5,255 nucleotides of DNA from CAG-826 sp964504595 (GCA_964504595.1 CAZDEE010000035.1:1-5255); one strand, 5' to 3'; positions 1 to 5,255 are shown, numbered from the stretch's first letter. The notes: a model not told the origin generated them from the sequence alone. Numbers and translations: made by a program.

Positions 1-79
1 GTATAAAATTCTCAAAATTTCATTAGTTTTTATCCATTAACTGTAAAAGACCCGAACTATTGCTAGCGGAATTTACTAT

Positions 80-103
80 TTCAAATAACGTATTTATAAA
101 AAT
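80..103. repeat. Direct repeat copy 1, upstream of fic
   Basis: This block has two parts, TTCAAATAACG (80-90) and TTTATAAAAAT (93-103). The same two parts recur in the same order and orientation just after the fic stop codon, with a 5-base longer spacer there. The copies bracket the fic gene and its promoter. They may be traces of an insertion or a recombination site, but in such AT-rich DNA the second part alone would not be significant. Confidence 0.45.
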
Positions 104-125
104 CACTAGAAAATATTCGTATCGT

Positions 126-153
126 TTGTTTTTCTCGTAATATGTGATAAAAT
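126..153 (+). promoter_or_regulatory. Promoter of the fic gene (extended -10)
   Basis: A -35 like TTGTTT (126-131) is followed after 16 bases by a -10 TAAAAT (148-153). A TG one base upstream of the -10 (145-146) makes an extended -10 element, TGATAAAAT. Transcription would start near 160, leaving a leader of about 16 bases that is just long enough for the ribosome binding site (AAGGAG, 164-169). The promoter is overlapped by an inverted repeat on both sides of the -10. Assignment is by consensus match and spacing only. Confidence 0.65.
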
Positions 154-165
154 ATACGAGAAAAA
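129..165. promoter_or_regulatory. Perfect 11-bp inverted repeat over the fic promoter
   Basis: The left arm TTTTTCTCGTA (129-139) and the right arm TACGAGAAAAA (155-165) are exact reverse complements separated by 15 bases. The left arm overlaps the -35, the -10 sits in the loop, and the right arm covers the likely transcription start and runs into the ribosome binding site. A further TCGTA lies at 117-121, just upstream of the -35. It could be an operator, perhaps bound by the winged helix of the Fic protein itself. In any read-through RNA it could form a hairpin next to the ribosome binding site. The dyad is seen; both roles are inferred. Confidence 0.6.
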
Positions 166-175
166 GGAGACAAAT

Positions 176-1225
176 ATGCGTAAATTTGATTATAAAAGAT
201 TATATGAGCAAAGTTGGGACAATAGAACTTTAAGTTATATTGCTAATATTTCACAAATGCAAGGTAGACAAGAATTGTTTGTAAAACAAAAACCTCAAGA
301 ATTACAAAGATTAGTAGAAATTGCAAAAATCAAAAGTACTGAATCTTCTAATGCAATTGAAGGTATAAGAACAACTAACACAAGAATAAAACAATTAGTT
401 GAAGAAAAAACAATGCCTAAAAATAGAGCTGAAGAAGAAATTGCAGGATACAGGGATGCTCTTTTGATTATCCATGAAAGTTTTGATGATATTCCTATTA
501 CTCCGAATTATATTTTACAACTTCATCAAATTTTGTTTTCATATTGCAGTGATAAAAGAATAGGTGGAAAATTCAAAAGCGTACAAAATTATATTAGTAG
601 TGTTGATAGTAACGGTAATGCCACAACTCTATTTACACCACTTGATCCGTTTGAAACTCCTATGGCAATAGAAAAAATATGTAATGAATATAATGAGGCA
701 ATTGCATATGGCAAGGTAAATCCACTTATTCTTATACCTATTTTCATACATGACTTTTTATGTATACATCCGTTTTTAGATGGTAATGGAAGAATGAGTA
801 GGCTTTTAACGACATTACTTTTATATCGTTCTGGTTTTTATGTTGGAAAGTATATATCGTTAGAAGAAAAAATAGCTAAACATAAAGATTTATATTATGA
901 TACATTGCAAGATAGTCAAATTGGATGGTATGAGAATAAAGAAGATGTTATGCCTTTTGTTAGATATATGCTTTCAATAATAATGTCAGCATATAATGAT
1001 TTTGAAGAACGAATTAACATTGTTAGAGATAATAAATCATCAATTTCAATGGTTGAAGATGCAATAAGTAAACAAATAGGTAAATTTAAAAAAGCTGATG
1101 TTTTAAGTTTATGTAGTTCACTTTCTAGTAGCTCAATTGAAAAAGCATTGAAAAAATTACAAGAAGATGGACTAATTGAAAAACATGGAAATGGTAAAGC
1201 AACTTACTATACACGAAAGAATTAA
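176..1225 (+). CDS. Fic-domain protein, class II (self-inhibited), with C-terminal winged helix
   Basis: Predicted nucleotidyl transferase of the Fic family; family members usually move AMP from ATP onto a hydroxyl side chain of a target protein. The full signature HPFLDGNGRMSR is at residues 198-209, with catalytic His198, Asp202, Gly203-Asn204-Gly205 and Arg206, so the active site looks intact. The class II inhibitory motif [ST]xxxE[GN] is present upstream as SNAIEG (58-63). Glu62 should compete with ATP gamma-phosphate binding, so no separate antitoxin is needed, and none is seen. Residues 130-160 should supply the flap that docks the target. Residues about 287-346 look like a winged helix, with a likely recognition helix at 318-331 and a wing at 335-346. 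At 349 residues it has the usual length for this architecture. There is no signal peptide or membrane segment, so it is cytoplasmic. The ATG start is supported by AAGGAG about six bases upstream. Arg is mostly AGA and Ile often ATA, unlike the downstream genes, which hints at transfer. The target is unknown. Confidence 0.95.
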   Translation: MRKFDYKRLYEQSWDNRTLSYIANISQMQGRQELFVKQKPQELQRLVEIAKIKSTESSNAIEGIRTTNTRIKQLVEEKTMPKNRAEEEIAGYRDALLIIHESFDDIPITPNYILQLHQILFSYCSDKRIGGKFKSVQNYISSVDSNGNATTLFTPLDPFETPMAIEKICNEYNEAIAYGKVNPLILIPIFIHDFLCIHPFLDGNGRMSRLLTTLLLYRSGFYVGKYISLEEKIAKHKDLYYDTLQDSQIGWYENKEDVMPFVRYMLSIIMSAYNDFEERINIVRDNKSSISMVEDAISKQIGKFKKADVLSLCSSLSSSSIEKALKKLQEDGLIEKHGNGKATYYTRKN

Positions 1226-1227
1226 CG

Positions 1228-1256
1228 TTCAAATAACGAAGATTTTTTATAAAAAT
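1228..1256. repeat. Direct repeat copy 2, downstream of fic
   Basis: TTCAAATAACG (1228-1238) and TTTATAAAAAT (1246-1256) repeat, in the same order, the block at 80-103. This copy begins two bases after the fic stop codon. The two copies therefore enclose the fic promoter and coding region almost exactly, about 1.15 kb apart. Confidence 0.45.
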
Positions 1257-1259
1257 TGT

Positions 1260-1276
1260 TAATCTTGAAAAGATTA
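1260..1276. promoter_or_regulatory. 7-bp inverted repeat overlapping the -35 of the membrane protein gene
   Basis: TAATCTT (1260-1266) and AAGATTA (1270-1276) are exact reverse complements around GAA. The dyad covers the -35 hexamer TTGAAA. The AAGATT core also occurs at 1239-1244 and 1299-1304, so three same-direction copies lie 29 to 31 bases apart, one in the dyad. No T-run follows, so it is not a terminator. It may be a regulator site, but short AT-rich dyads also arise by chance. Confidence 0.35.
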
Positions 1277-1293
1277 CCTGTTTACAATATAAT
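1265..1293 (+). promoter_or_regulatory. Promoter of the DUF1189-like membrane protein gene
   Basis: TTGAAA (-35, 1265-1270) and a perfect TATAAT (-10, 1288-1293) are separated by the ideal 17 bases. Transcription would begin near 1300 and give a leader of about 44 bases. This is the closest match to the housekeeping sigma consensus in the window together with the one before lemA. Confidence 0.7.
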
Positions 1294-1326
1294 ATTAAAG
1301 ATTTACATTTAATTATTATTTAAAAA

Positions 1327-1333
1327 GAAAGGA
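1327..1333 (+). promoter_or_regulatory. Ribosome binding site that fixes the start at ATG 1344
   Basis: GAAAGGA (1327-1333) is the only Shine-Dalgarno-like site here. It is about 10 bases from ATG 1344, a workable distance. The in-frame TTG at 1335 is only one base away from it and so is not a plausible start. Confidence 0.7.
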
Positions 1334-1343
1334 ATTGATTTTA

Positions 1344-2543
1344 ATGAGAGTTAGTGTTGATACAACCAAAAAGAAAAAAGAACCAGAACAAAGTTCTACT
1401 AAAAAAACTTTTAAATTATTATGGAAATCATTATTTAAAAATGCCGCTGTTGTTGAAGCAAAAGACACTCCTTGGTATATTGCGATAATATGTTTCTTCG
1501 TATCAGTTATTTTATCTTTTATACCTCCTGTCACCAGCGCAGCAACAGAAAAAGGAAGTTTTATTTTAACAAATACAACTTATCAAATGGATGTTGGTTT
1601 AGAAGCATTTTCTAGATTTATCTATGATAACAAAATTGAATTCACAATCAATAAAACACCAGTTTATTCAACAAATGCAAACGGAAGTTATATCTTAGAT
1701 GACAATGGTGAAAAAATTGTTCAAAACTATGAAAACAAATTGTCCCTTAATACTGTATCATTTTGGGAAGACAAAACTAAAACAGTCAAACACAATGATA
1801 ACGATGTCCATTACTATGAATATTGTGCCGAATTAAGCGATGGCACAAGCAAACCAAGATTCCGTGTATTCTATGTTCCAGGAAGTAAAGATTCAAGTGG
1901 TTATTCTGAATCATACAAATTCTTTACTAATAATGAAACATTCGGTATCACAAAGGAAGAAAGTACTATTGCTCCAACTTCGATGATGGTTTTAGGAACA
2001 TACGATATATATTTTGCTATTTATGCTCCAACCGCTAGTAAAAATACTGAATATTCAGGAAATACATTCCGTGGCGACTATTCAAGAATGGATGCTTCAA
2101 AAGGAATTCATCTTCAATCTTTATTGTTATCTAGTAATGCTAACGAAGAAGAAATTACAAATGCAAATAACTTCGCTGAAAATCCTTCTTTTGTTAGTCC
2201 AGAAAAATCAAAATGGATATCTTTCTTAAATGAAGCTTACTCAATTACTAGAATCAACAATACAATAATGATGTTTTCTCTTATTGGAGGAATTAACTCA
2301 TTAATCATATTAGTATTTGGATTTACCTTATGGATTTTAACTCGTGGTAAACATAATCCAAATAATTATATTAAACTTAGTGAAACCATCAAAATGTCTT
2401 GTATTTCAGCGGTTTCACCAGCAATACTTTCCTTAATTACTGGACTTCTTGTTCCATCATTCTCCACTTTATCATTCATGCTATTTGCAAGCTTTAGATT
2501 AATGTGGTTATCAATGAAAACATTAAGACCAAGTTACGAATAA
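1344..2543 (+). CDS. Multi-pass membrane protein with large extracytoplasmic domain, DUF1189-like
   Basis: A 399-residue integral membrane protein of unknown function. In order: a Lys-rich cytoplasmic tail (1-40), a first membrane segment (about 43-65, ending in SFIPPVTSA), a polar domain of about 240 residues (66-308) rich in Asn, Ser, Thr and Tyr, then three hydrophobic segments near 309-333, 353-370 and 373-391 and a short basic end. The single N-terminal segment after an FKLLWKSLF stretch, a Pro motif at its outer end, an outside domain and a C-terminal membrane bundle recall the DUF1189 family (YvdJ type, sometimes found beside maltodextrin genes in Firmicutes). This is a layout match rather than a motif match, and the protein is longer than the family members I know. 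No sugar transporter lies nearby. VTSAA could be read as a signal peptidase site, but the long cytoplasmic tail favours a signal anchor. It has its own promoter and terminator, so it is a single-gene unit, though weak termination after fic could let fic transcripts enter. The call as a membrane protein is firm; the family is tentative. Confidence 0.85.
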   Translation: MRVSVDTTKKKKEPEQSSTKKTFKLLWKSLFKNAAVVEAKDTPWYIAIICFFVSVILSFIPPVTSAATEKGSFILTNTTYQMDVGLEAFSRFIYDNKIEFTINKTPVYSTNANGSYILDDNGEKIVQNYENKLSLNTVSFWEDKTKTVKHNDNDVHYYEYCAELSDGTSKPRFRVFYVPGSKDSSGYSESYKFFTNNETFGITKEESTIAPTSMMVLGTYDIYFAIYAPTASKNTEYSGNTFRGDYSRMDASKGIHLQSLLLSSNANEEEITNANNFAENPSFVSPEKSKWISFLNEAYSITRINNTIMMFSLIGGINSLIILVFGFTLWILTRGKHNPNNYIKLSETIKMSCISAVSPAILSLITGLLVPSFSTLSFMLFASFRLMWLSMKTLRPSYE

Positions 2544-2554
2544 TTGAAAGTTTT

Positions 2555-2588
2555 GACCATGTTCAACGCATGGTCTTTTTTTATTTTT
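2555..2588 (+). terminator. Rho-independent terminator after the DUF1189-like gene
   Basis: GACCATG (2555-2561) pairs perfectly with CATGGTC (2569-2575) around a 7-base loop, followed by seven T (2576-2582), one A and five more T. It starts 11 bases after the stop codon. It separates this gene from the DUF3137-like/lemA operon. Confidence 0.9.
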
Positions 2589-2598
2589 ATATATATTA

Positions 2599-2628
2599 AT
2601 GACAATCATTTTTTGTATATGCTAAAAT
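2599..2628 (+). promoter_or_regulatory. Promoter of the DUF3137-like/lemA operon (extended -10)
   Basis: ATGACA (-35, 2599-2604, five of six matches to consensus) and TAAAAT (-10, 2623-2628) are 18 bases apart. TG at 2620-2621 forms the extended -10 TGCTAAAAT, nearly the same as the TGATAAAAT of the fic promoter. The start would fall near 2635, with the Shine-Dalgarno-like AAAGG (2640-2644) eight bases before the ATG. The leader would be very short. Confidence 0.6.
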
Positions 2629-2652
2629 AAAAAAGAAGGAAAGGTCATATTT

Positions 2653-4497
2653 ATGGATGATATTTTAGAGCCCTTATCTTTATACAAAAAGAAATTTAAA
2701 AAAGAATTTCATGATAACGCTGAAGCATATTTTGATGAATTAGTTGAAAAATCCAAAATGGATGTAGAAGAGAATAGGAAAACTGTTAAAGAATATAAAC
2801 ATGCATTATCACTTCTTGAAGCAGCTAAAAAGAAATTAAATAAAACTAAATCTCTAAAAGTTTTTTTAATCTTTTTAATAGTTCTCTTTTTTATCGCTGC
2901 ATTAATATTTATCTATTTTGCTGTAGAAGAAATTTACTTTGAACAATTTATAAGTATTATTGTCAGTGTAGCCTGTATTGCCACTGCTGTTGGCTTGATT
3001 TTTTTGATCAGTAAAAATATTAAAGCTAAAATTAAAAAGCAAAAAGAAGCTGTTGATGCACTTCAAAATAAAGCTGATCATATACTTTCAAAGGCACACG
3101 CTCAAATGTCTGCTTTAAATTCCCTCTTTGATTGGAATATGCATGTAGATTTATTTAAAAAGACTACTCCATTAATTGAAGTAGATCGCTACTTTGATGT
3201 TGAAAAATTTAATTACATTCACCATAAATATGGATTAGAAGATGAATTAGATCCTACAATTTCTACAGAAAGCATTCTTTCTGGATCTATTGTAGGTAAC
3301 CCTTTTCTCCTTATTAGACAACTTCAACAAACATGGGGTACTCATCTTTATAGCGGAACTTTACTAATCACATGGACTGAAAGAATTAGAGACTCGGAAG
3401 GACACTTCAAAACAGTTACAAAGACTCAAACCCTTCATGCTTCTGTTGTTAAACCTATTCCTTTATATGAATATAATACTTTTCTAGTATATGGTAATGA
3501 TGCTGCGCCTGATTTATCATTTAGCCGTTCACCAACTGGTGCTTCAGGAAAAAGCGATAAAGAAATCGATAAAATGGTTAAGCAAGGCGAAAAAGAGCTT
3601 GAGAAAAAAGCTAAAGAAAGTTTATTATCCGGGAATAAAACATTTACTAAATTAGGCAATGCTGAATTTGAGGTACTATTTGGATCTTATGATCGTGATA
3701 ACGATGTTCAATTCCGCTTATTATTTACCCCTCTTGCGCAAAAAGGGATGATTGAACTTCTTCGTTCATCCGATCCTTATGGAGACGATTTTCAATTTAA
3801 AAAAAGTGGACCTTTAAATTTTATTACCTCTAAGCATTCACAAAATCAAGATTATTATGGTAATCCATCTAAATACTATTCTTATGATGTTGATGCTTCT
3901 AAAAAAGCATTCGTTGAGTACAATGATAACTTCTTCCAAGGATTATATTTTGATTTAGCACCTCTACTATGTATTCCTTTATATCAACAACATGAGCCTG
4001 ATGAGCATATCTTCCAACATACATATGAAAGAAATTATACCAGCTATGAAAGTGAAGTTTTAGCAAATTCCTTTGATATTAGTTTATTTAAACATCAAGA
4101 AGCAATTACCAAAACAATTTTAAAAGCTAATTTTGCCGGAAAATGTGGTAAAGCTGATCAAATATCCGTATGCGCCCACTCTTTTGGAGGAATTGACCGC
4201 GTTGAATTAGTTTCTGTTTTTGGTGGAGATGGAAGGTTCCATCAAGTTCCTGTTCATTGGACAGAATATTACCCAGTTCAAACCGAAACAATGATGGGAG
4301 TAAAAGAATTTGAAGGAAGTAAAAAAGAATTTGAAGAAATTAATAAAAGCGATGAATTTAAAACTTTCTTAGGTAGATATATAAAAGATCAACATATAAT
4401 CTATCAAAGAAATTTACTCGCATTCTTAATGGGAACATACTACGATAATAATCAAGAAGAAGAATTAAATGAAATATTAACAAAAAATAAAAAATAA
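2653..4497 (+). CDS. Two-pass membrane protein with DUF3137-like domain, partner of LemA
   Basis: A 614-residue membrane protein of unknown biochemical function. An N-terminal charged, probably helical region (1-67) leads into two adjacent membrane segments (68-90 and 97-119). A Lys-rich helix with coiled-coil character follows (120-157), then a long soluble part (about 160-600). With two segments, both soluble ends should lie on the same side; the Lys-rich flanks suggest the cytoplasm. Residues 175-215 (YFDVEKFNY, then SESILSGSIVG-like sequence) and 336-370 (AEFEVLFGSYDRD, FRLLFTPLAQKGMIELL) resemble the conserved blocks of DUF3137 proteins, which often sit beside LemA. Between them are a predicted beta-rich stretch (228-290, with YSGTLLITWTE and YGNDAAPDLSFSR) and a highly charged linker (298-326). 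The C-terminal third has no family I can name. ATG 2653 has a good ribosome binding site. The lemA gene starts 34 bases after the stop, so the two are probably cotranscribed and act together at the membrane. The DUF3137 assignment is from remembered sequence pattern and needs a profile search. Confidence 0.88.
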   Translation: MDDILEPLSLYKKKFKKEFHDNAEAYFDELVEKSKMDVEENRKTVKEYKHALSLLEAAKKKLNKTKSLKVFLIFLIVLFFIAALIFIYFAVEEIYFEQFISIIVSVACIATAVGLIFLISKNIKAKIKKQKEAVDALQNKADHILSKAHAQMSALNSLFDWNMHVDLFKKTTPLIEVDRYFDVEKFNYIHHKYGLEDELDPTISTESILSGSIVGNPFLLIRQLQQTWGTHLYSGTLLITWTERIRDSEGHFKTVTKTQTLHASVVKPIPLYEYNTFLVYGNDAAPDLSFSRSPTGASGKSDKEIDKMVKQGEKELEKKAKESLLSGNKTFTKLGNAEFEVLFGSYDRDNDVQFRLLFTPLAQKGMIELLRSSDPYGDDFQFKKSGPLNFITSKHSQNQDYYGNPSKYYSYDVDASKKAFVEYNDNFFQGLYFDLAPLLCIPLYQQHEPDEHIFQHTYERNYTSYESEVLANSFDISLFKHQEAITKTILKANFAGKCGKADQISVCAHSFGGIDRVELVSVFGGDGRFHQVPVHWTEYYPVQTETMMGVKEFEGSKKEFEEINKSDEFKTFLGRYIKDQHIIYQRNLLAFLMGTYYDNNQEEELNEILTKNKK

Positions 4498-4505
4498 AAT
4501 ATAAT
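4477..4505 (+). promoter_or_regulatory. Candidate internal promoter for lemA
   Basis: TTAACA (4477-4482, five of six) and a perfect TATAAT (4500-4505) are 17 bases apart. The -35 lies inside the last codons of the upstream gene and the -10 just after its stop. A start near 4512 would give a leader of about 20 bases that still includes the AAAGGA ribosome binding site (4516-4521). In a region made almost wholly of A and T a chance match is possible, but both hexamers and the spacing are good. Confidence 0.5.
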
Positions 4506-4531
4506 ATAAACACAGAAAGGAAATTAATATT

Positions 4532-5197
4532 ATGGCAAATGAATTAGATGAATTAAATGGACCAGTTAGCGAAGAAGGTCGTGATGTTGCTGTTATCCAT
4601 AAGCAAATCCCAGTTAAAGTTGGAGTGGGATCAAAAATATTTGAAATTATGCTTTGGGTTTTAGGAATTATTCCTGGCATTATTTTCTTAATTATGAAAG
4701 TTAAAGCCCAAAATTATCTCCGTCAATTACAACAAAAAATCCAACACGATGCCTCTCAAATCGATAACTATTTAGAACAACGAGTTATGATTTTACAAAA
4801 CTGCGCTCGATTACTAGATAAAGCTATTGATTTAGATAAAGAAACATATACAGAAATTGCAAAACATCGTGGAGGTTCTTCGGCAAGTGATGAAGAAAGA
4901 AATGCTTTAGGTGGCGCAGTTGAACGCTTATCTACAGATGTTAGAGTGGCTTTTGAAGCTTATCCTGAATTACAAGCCCACAAAGAACTTGAAAAAGCAC
5001 TTCAACAAAACGATTATCTTCAACGTGAAATCACCGCTGCTAGAGAAGTTTATAATGACACTGTAGCAACATGGAATACCGCAATCTTTGCTTGGCCAAC
5101 GAAAATGATTGTTGCTGCAAAAGCGGGTTATACTTCACGAATTCCATTTTCAGCTTCAAGCGAAGTTAAAGAAAAAGCAAGAGGAGTTTTCTTCTAA
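4532..5197 (+). CDS. lemA: LemA family membrane protein
   Basis: A 221-residue LemA-family protein: one membrane segment followed by a long helical-bundle domain. The family is widespread and its biochemical role is undefined. The hydrophobic segment is at about 34-56 (IFEIMLWVLGIIPGIIFLIM). The helical domain follows with QIDNYLEQR (76-84) in the position of the usual QRR-DLIPNLV block, KHR (111-113), YPELQAH (144-150), the AAREVYNDTV stretch (169-178) and WNTAIFAWP (181-189), which correspond to the family's YPeL, aRr-YNd and fP landmarks. The usual LIPNLV is replaced by VMILQNC, and a Gly/Ser-rich loop (114-119) separates helices. There are about 33 residues before the membrane segment, more than in typical LemA proteins of some 185-200 residues. 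The ATG start has AAAGGA about 10 bases upstream. It is the second gene of an operon with the DUF3137-like gene and may also be transcribed alone from an internal promoter, which would raise its dose over its partner. The family call is confident; topology is not settled because basic residues flank both sides of the segment. Confidence 0.92.
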   Translation: MANELDELNGPVSEEGRDVAVIHKQIPVKVGVGSKIFEIMLWVLGIIPGIIFLIMKVKAQNYLRQLQQKIQHDASQIDNYLEQRVMILQNCARLLDKAIDLDKETYTEIAKHRGGSSASDEERNALGGAVERLSTDVRVAFEAYPELQAHKELEKALQQNDYLQREITAAREVYNDTVATWNTAIFAWPTKMIVAAKAGYTSRIPFSASSEVKEKARGVFF

Positions 5198-5207
5198 ATA
5201 AAAATAT

Positions 5208-5251
5208 AAGTAGATGTATTTACCACTATTAGTAAACACATCTACTTTTTT
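5208..5251 (+). terminator. Rho-independent terminator after lemA
   Basis: AAGTAGATGT (5208-5217) pairs with ACATCTACTT (5238-5247). After one A/C mismatch, TTTAC (5219-5223) pairs with GTAAA (5232-5236) around an 8-base loop. The stem has 15 pairs in total. The run of T at 5246-5251 completes the terminator. It begins 10 bases after the lemA stop and ends the operon. Confidence 0.9.
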
Positions 5252-5255
5252 AGTC

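Noticed and set aside
51..70. Relatively GC-rich patch with CCG/CGG and CTA/TAG arms that could be a terminator or tRNA fragment
   Set aside because: The stem has only six pairs with a two-base bulge, no proper T-run follows on the + strand, and no tRNA arm or CCA end can be built from it.
176..1225. Fic gene as half of a Doc/Phd or FicT/FicA toxin-antitoxin pair
   Set aside because: The protein is long and carries its own inhibitory motif, and no small antitoxin gene lies directly up- or downstream in the window.
1226..1248. CGTT/AACG hairpin followed by six T as a terminator of fic
   Set aside because: The stem is only four pairs and separated from the T-run by four bases, too weak to call a terminator.
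1335..1343. TTG at 1335 as the start of the DUF1189-like protein
   Set aside because: It lies one base after the Shine-Dalgarno site; ATG 1344, three codons later, has workable spacing.
1316..1534. 72-codon minus-strand reading frame
   Set aside because: It overlaps the promoter and membrane-anchor region of a well-supported gene on the other strand, and its hydrophobicity is a by-product of that sequence.
2014..2229. 71-codon reading frame in another frame inside the DUF1189-like gene
   Set aside because: No ribosome binding site or family resemblance, and it lies wholly within a supported gene.
3435..3659. 74-codon minus-strand frame inside the DUF3137-like gene
   Set aside because: Wholly antisense to a supported gene, with no promoter or ribosome binding site seen.
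4171..4194. AHSFGG in the DUF3137-like protein (residues 508-513) as a lipase-type nucleophile elbow
   Set aside because: The first Gly of GxSxG is Ala, no catalytic Asp/His arrangement or hydrolase fold is evident, and the flanking blocks look like part of the same non-enzymatic family domain.
4477..4680. 67-codon minus-strand frame over the start of lemA
   Set aside because: Antisense to the lemA start and junction; explained by the reverse of the membrane-segment codons.

Overview
The window is AT-rich and carries four intact genes, all on the + strand and all ending in TAA. There is no RNA gene, CRISPR array or transposase. All Trp residues I checked (about 15) are TGG and no reading frame needs TGA as a codon, so the standard bacterial code fits and code-4 Mycoplasma is unlikely. 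The composition, the GGAGG-type ribosome binding sites, the compact promoters and the LemA/DUF3137-like gene pair suggest a low-GC Firmicutes/Mollicutes-related host, such as an uncultured Bacilli or Erysipelotrichia-type gut bacterium. That placement is inference; no taxonomic marker is present.

Layout. Positions 1-128 hold no gene, only one copy of a short direct repeat and part of the next promoter. At 176-1225 lies a class II Fic-domain protein with a complete catalytic motif, its own inhibitory helix motif and a C-terminal winged helix. Its promoter is overlaid by a perfect 11-bp inverted repeat that ends just before the ribosome binding site. A second copy of the flanking repeat follows its stop codon. 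At 1344-2543 is a multi-pass membrane protein with a large extracytoplasmic domain, which resembles the DUF1189 layout. It has its own promoter and a strong Rho-independent terminator (2555-2588). At 2653-4497 is a 614-residue membrane protein with two transmembrane segments and DUF3137-like sequence, with its own extended -10 promoter. It is followed after 34 bases by a LemA-family gene (4532-5197), which also has a good candidate internal promoter. A long terminator hairpin (5208-5251) closes the unit.

How the parts fit. The DUF3137-like gene and lemA very probably form one operon; this pairing is recurrent in bacteria and points to a shared role at the membrane, still undefined. The second gene is a separate envelope gene insulated from that operon by a terminator. 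The fic gene looks like the newcomer: it prefers AGA and ATA codons more than its neighbours, it lies between short direct repeats, and it has an elaborate control site. The most interesting unexplained signals are that dyad, which could act both as an operator and as an RNA hairpin guarding the ribosome binding site against read-through, and the LemA/DUF3137-like pair.
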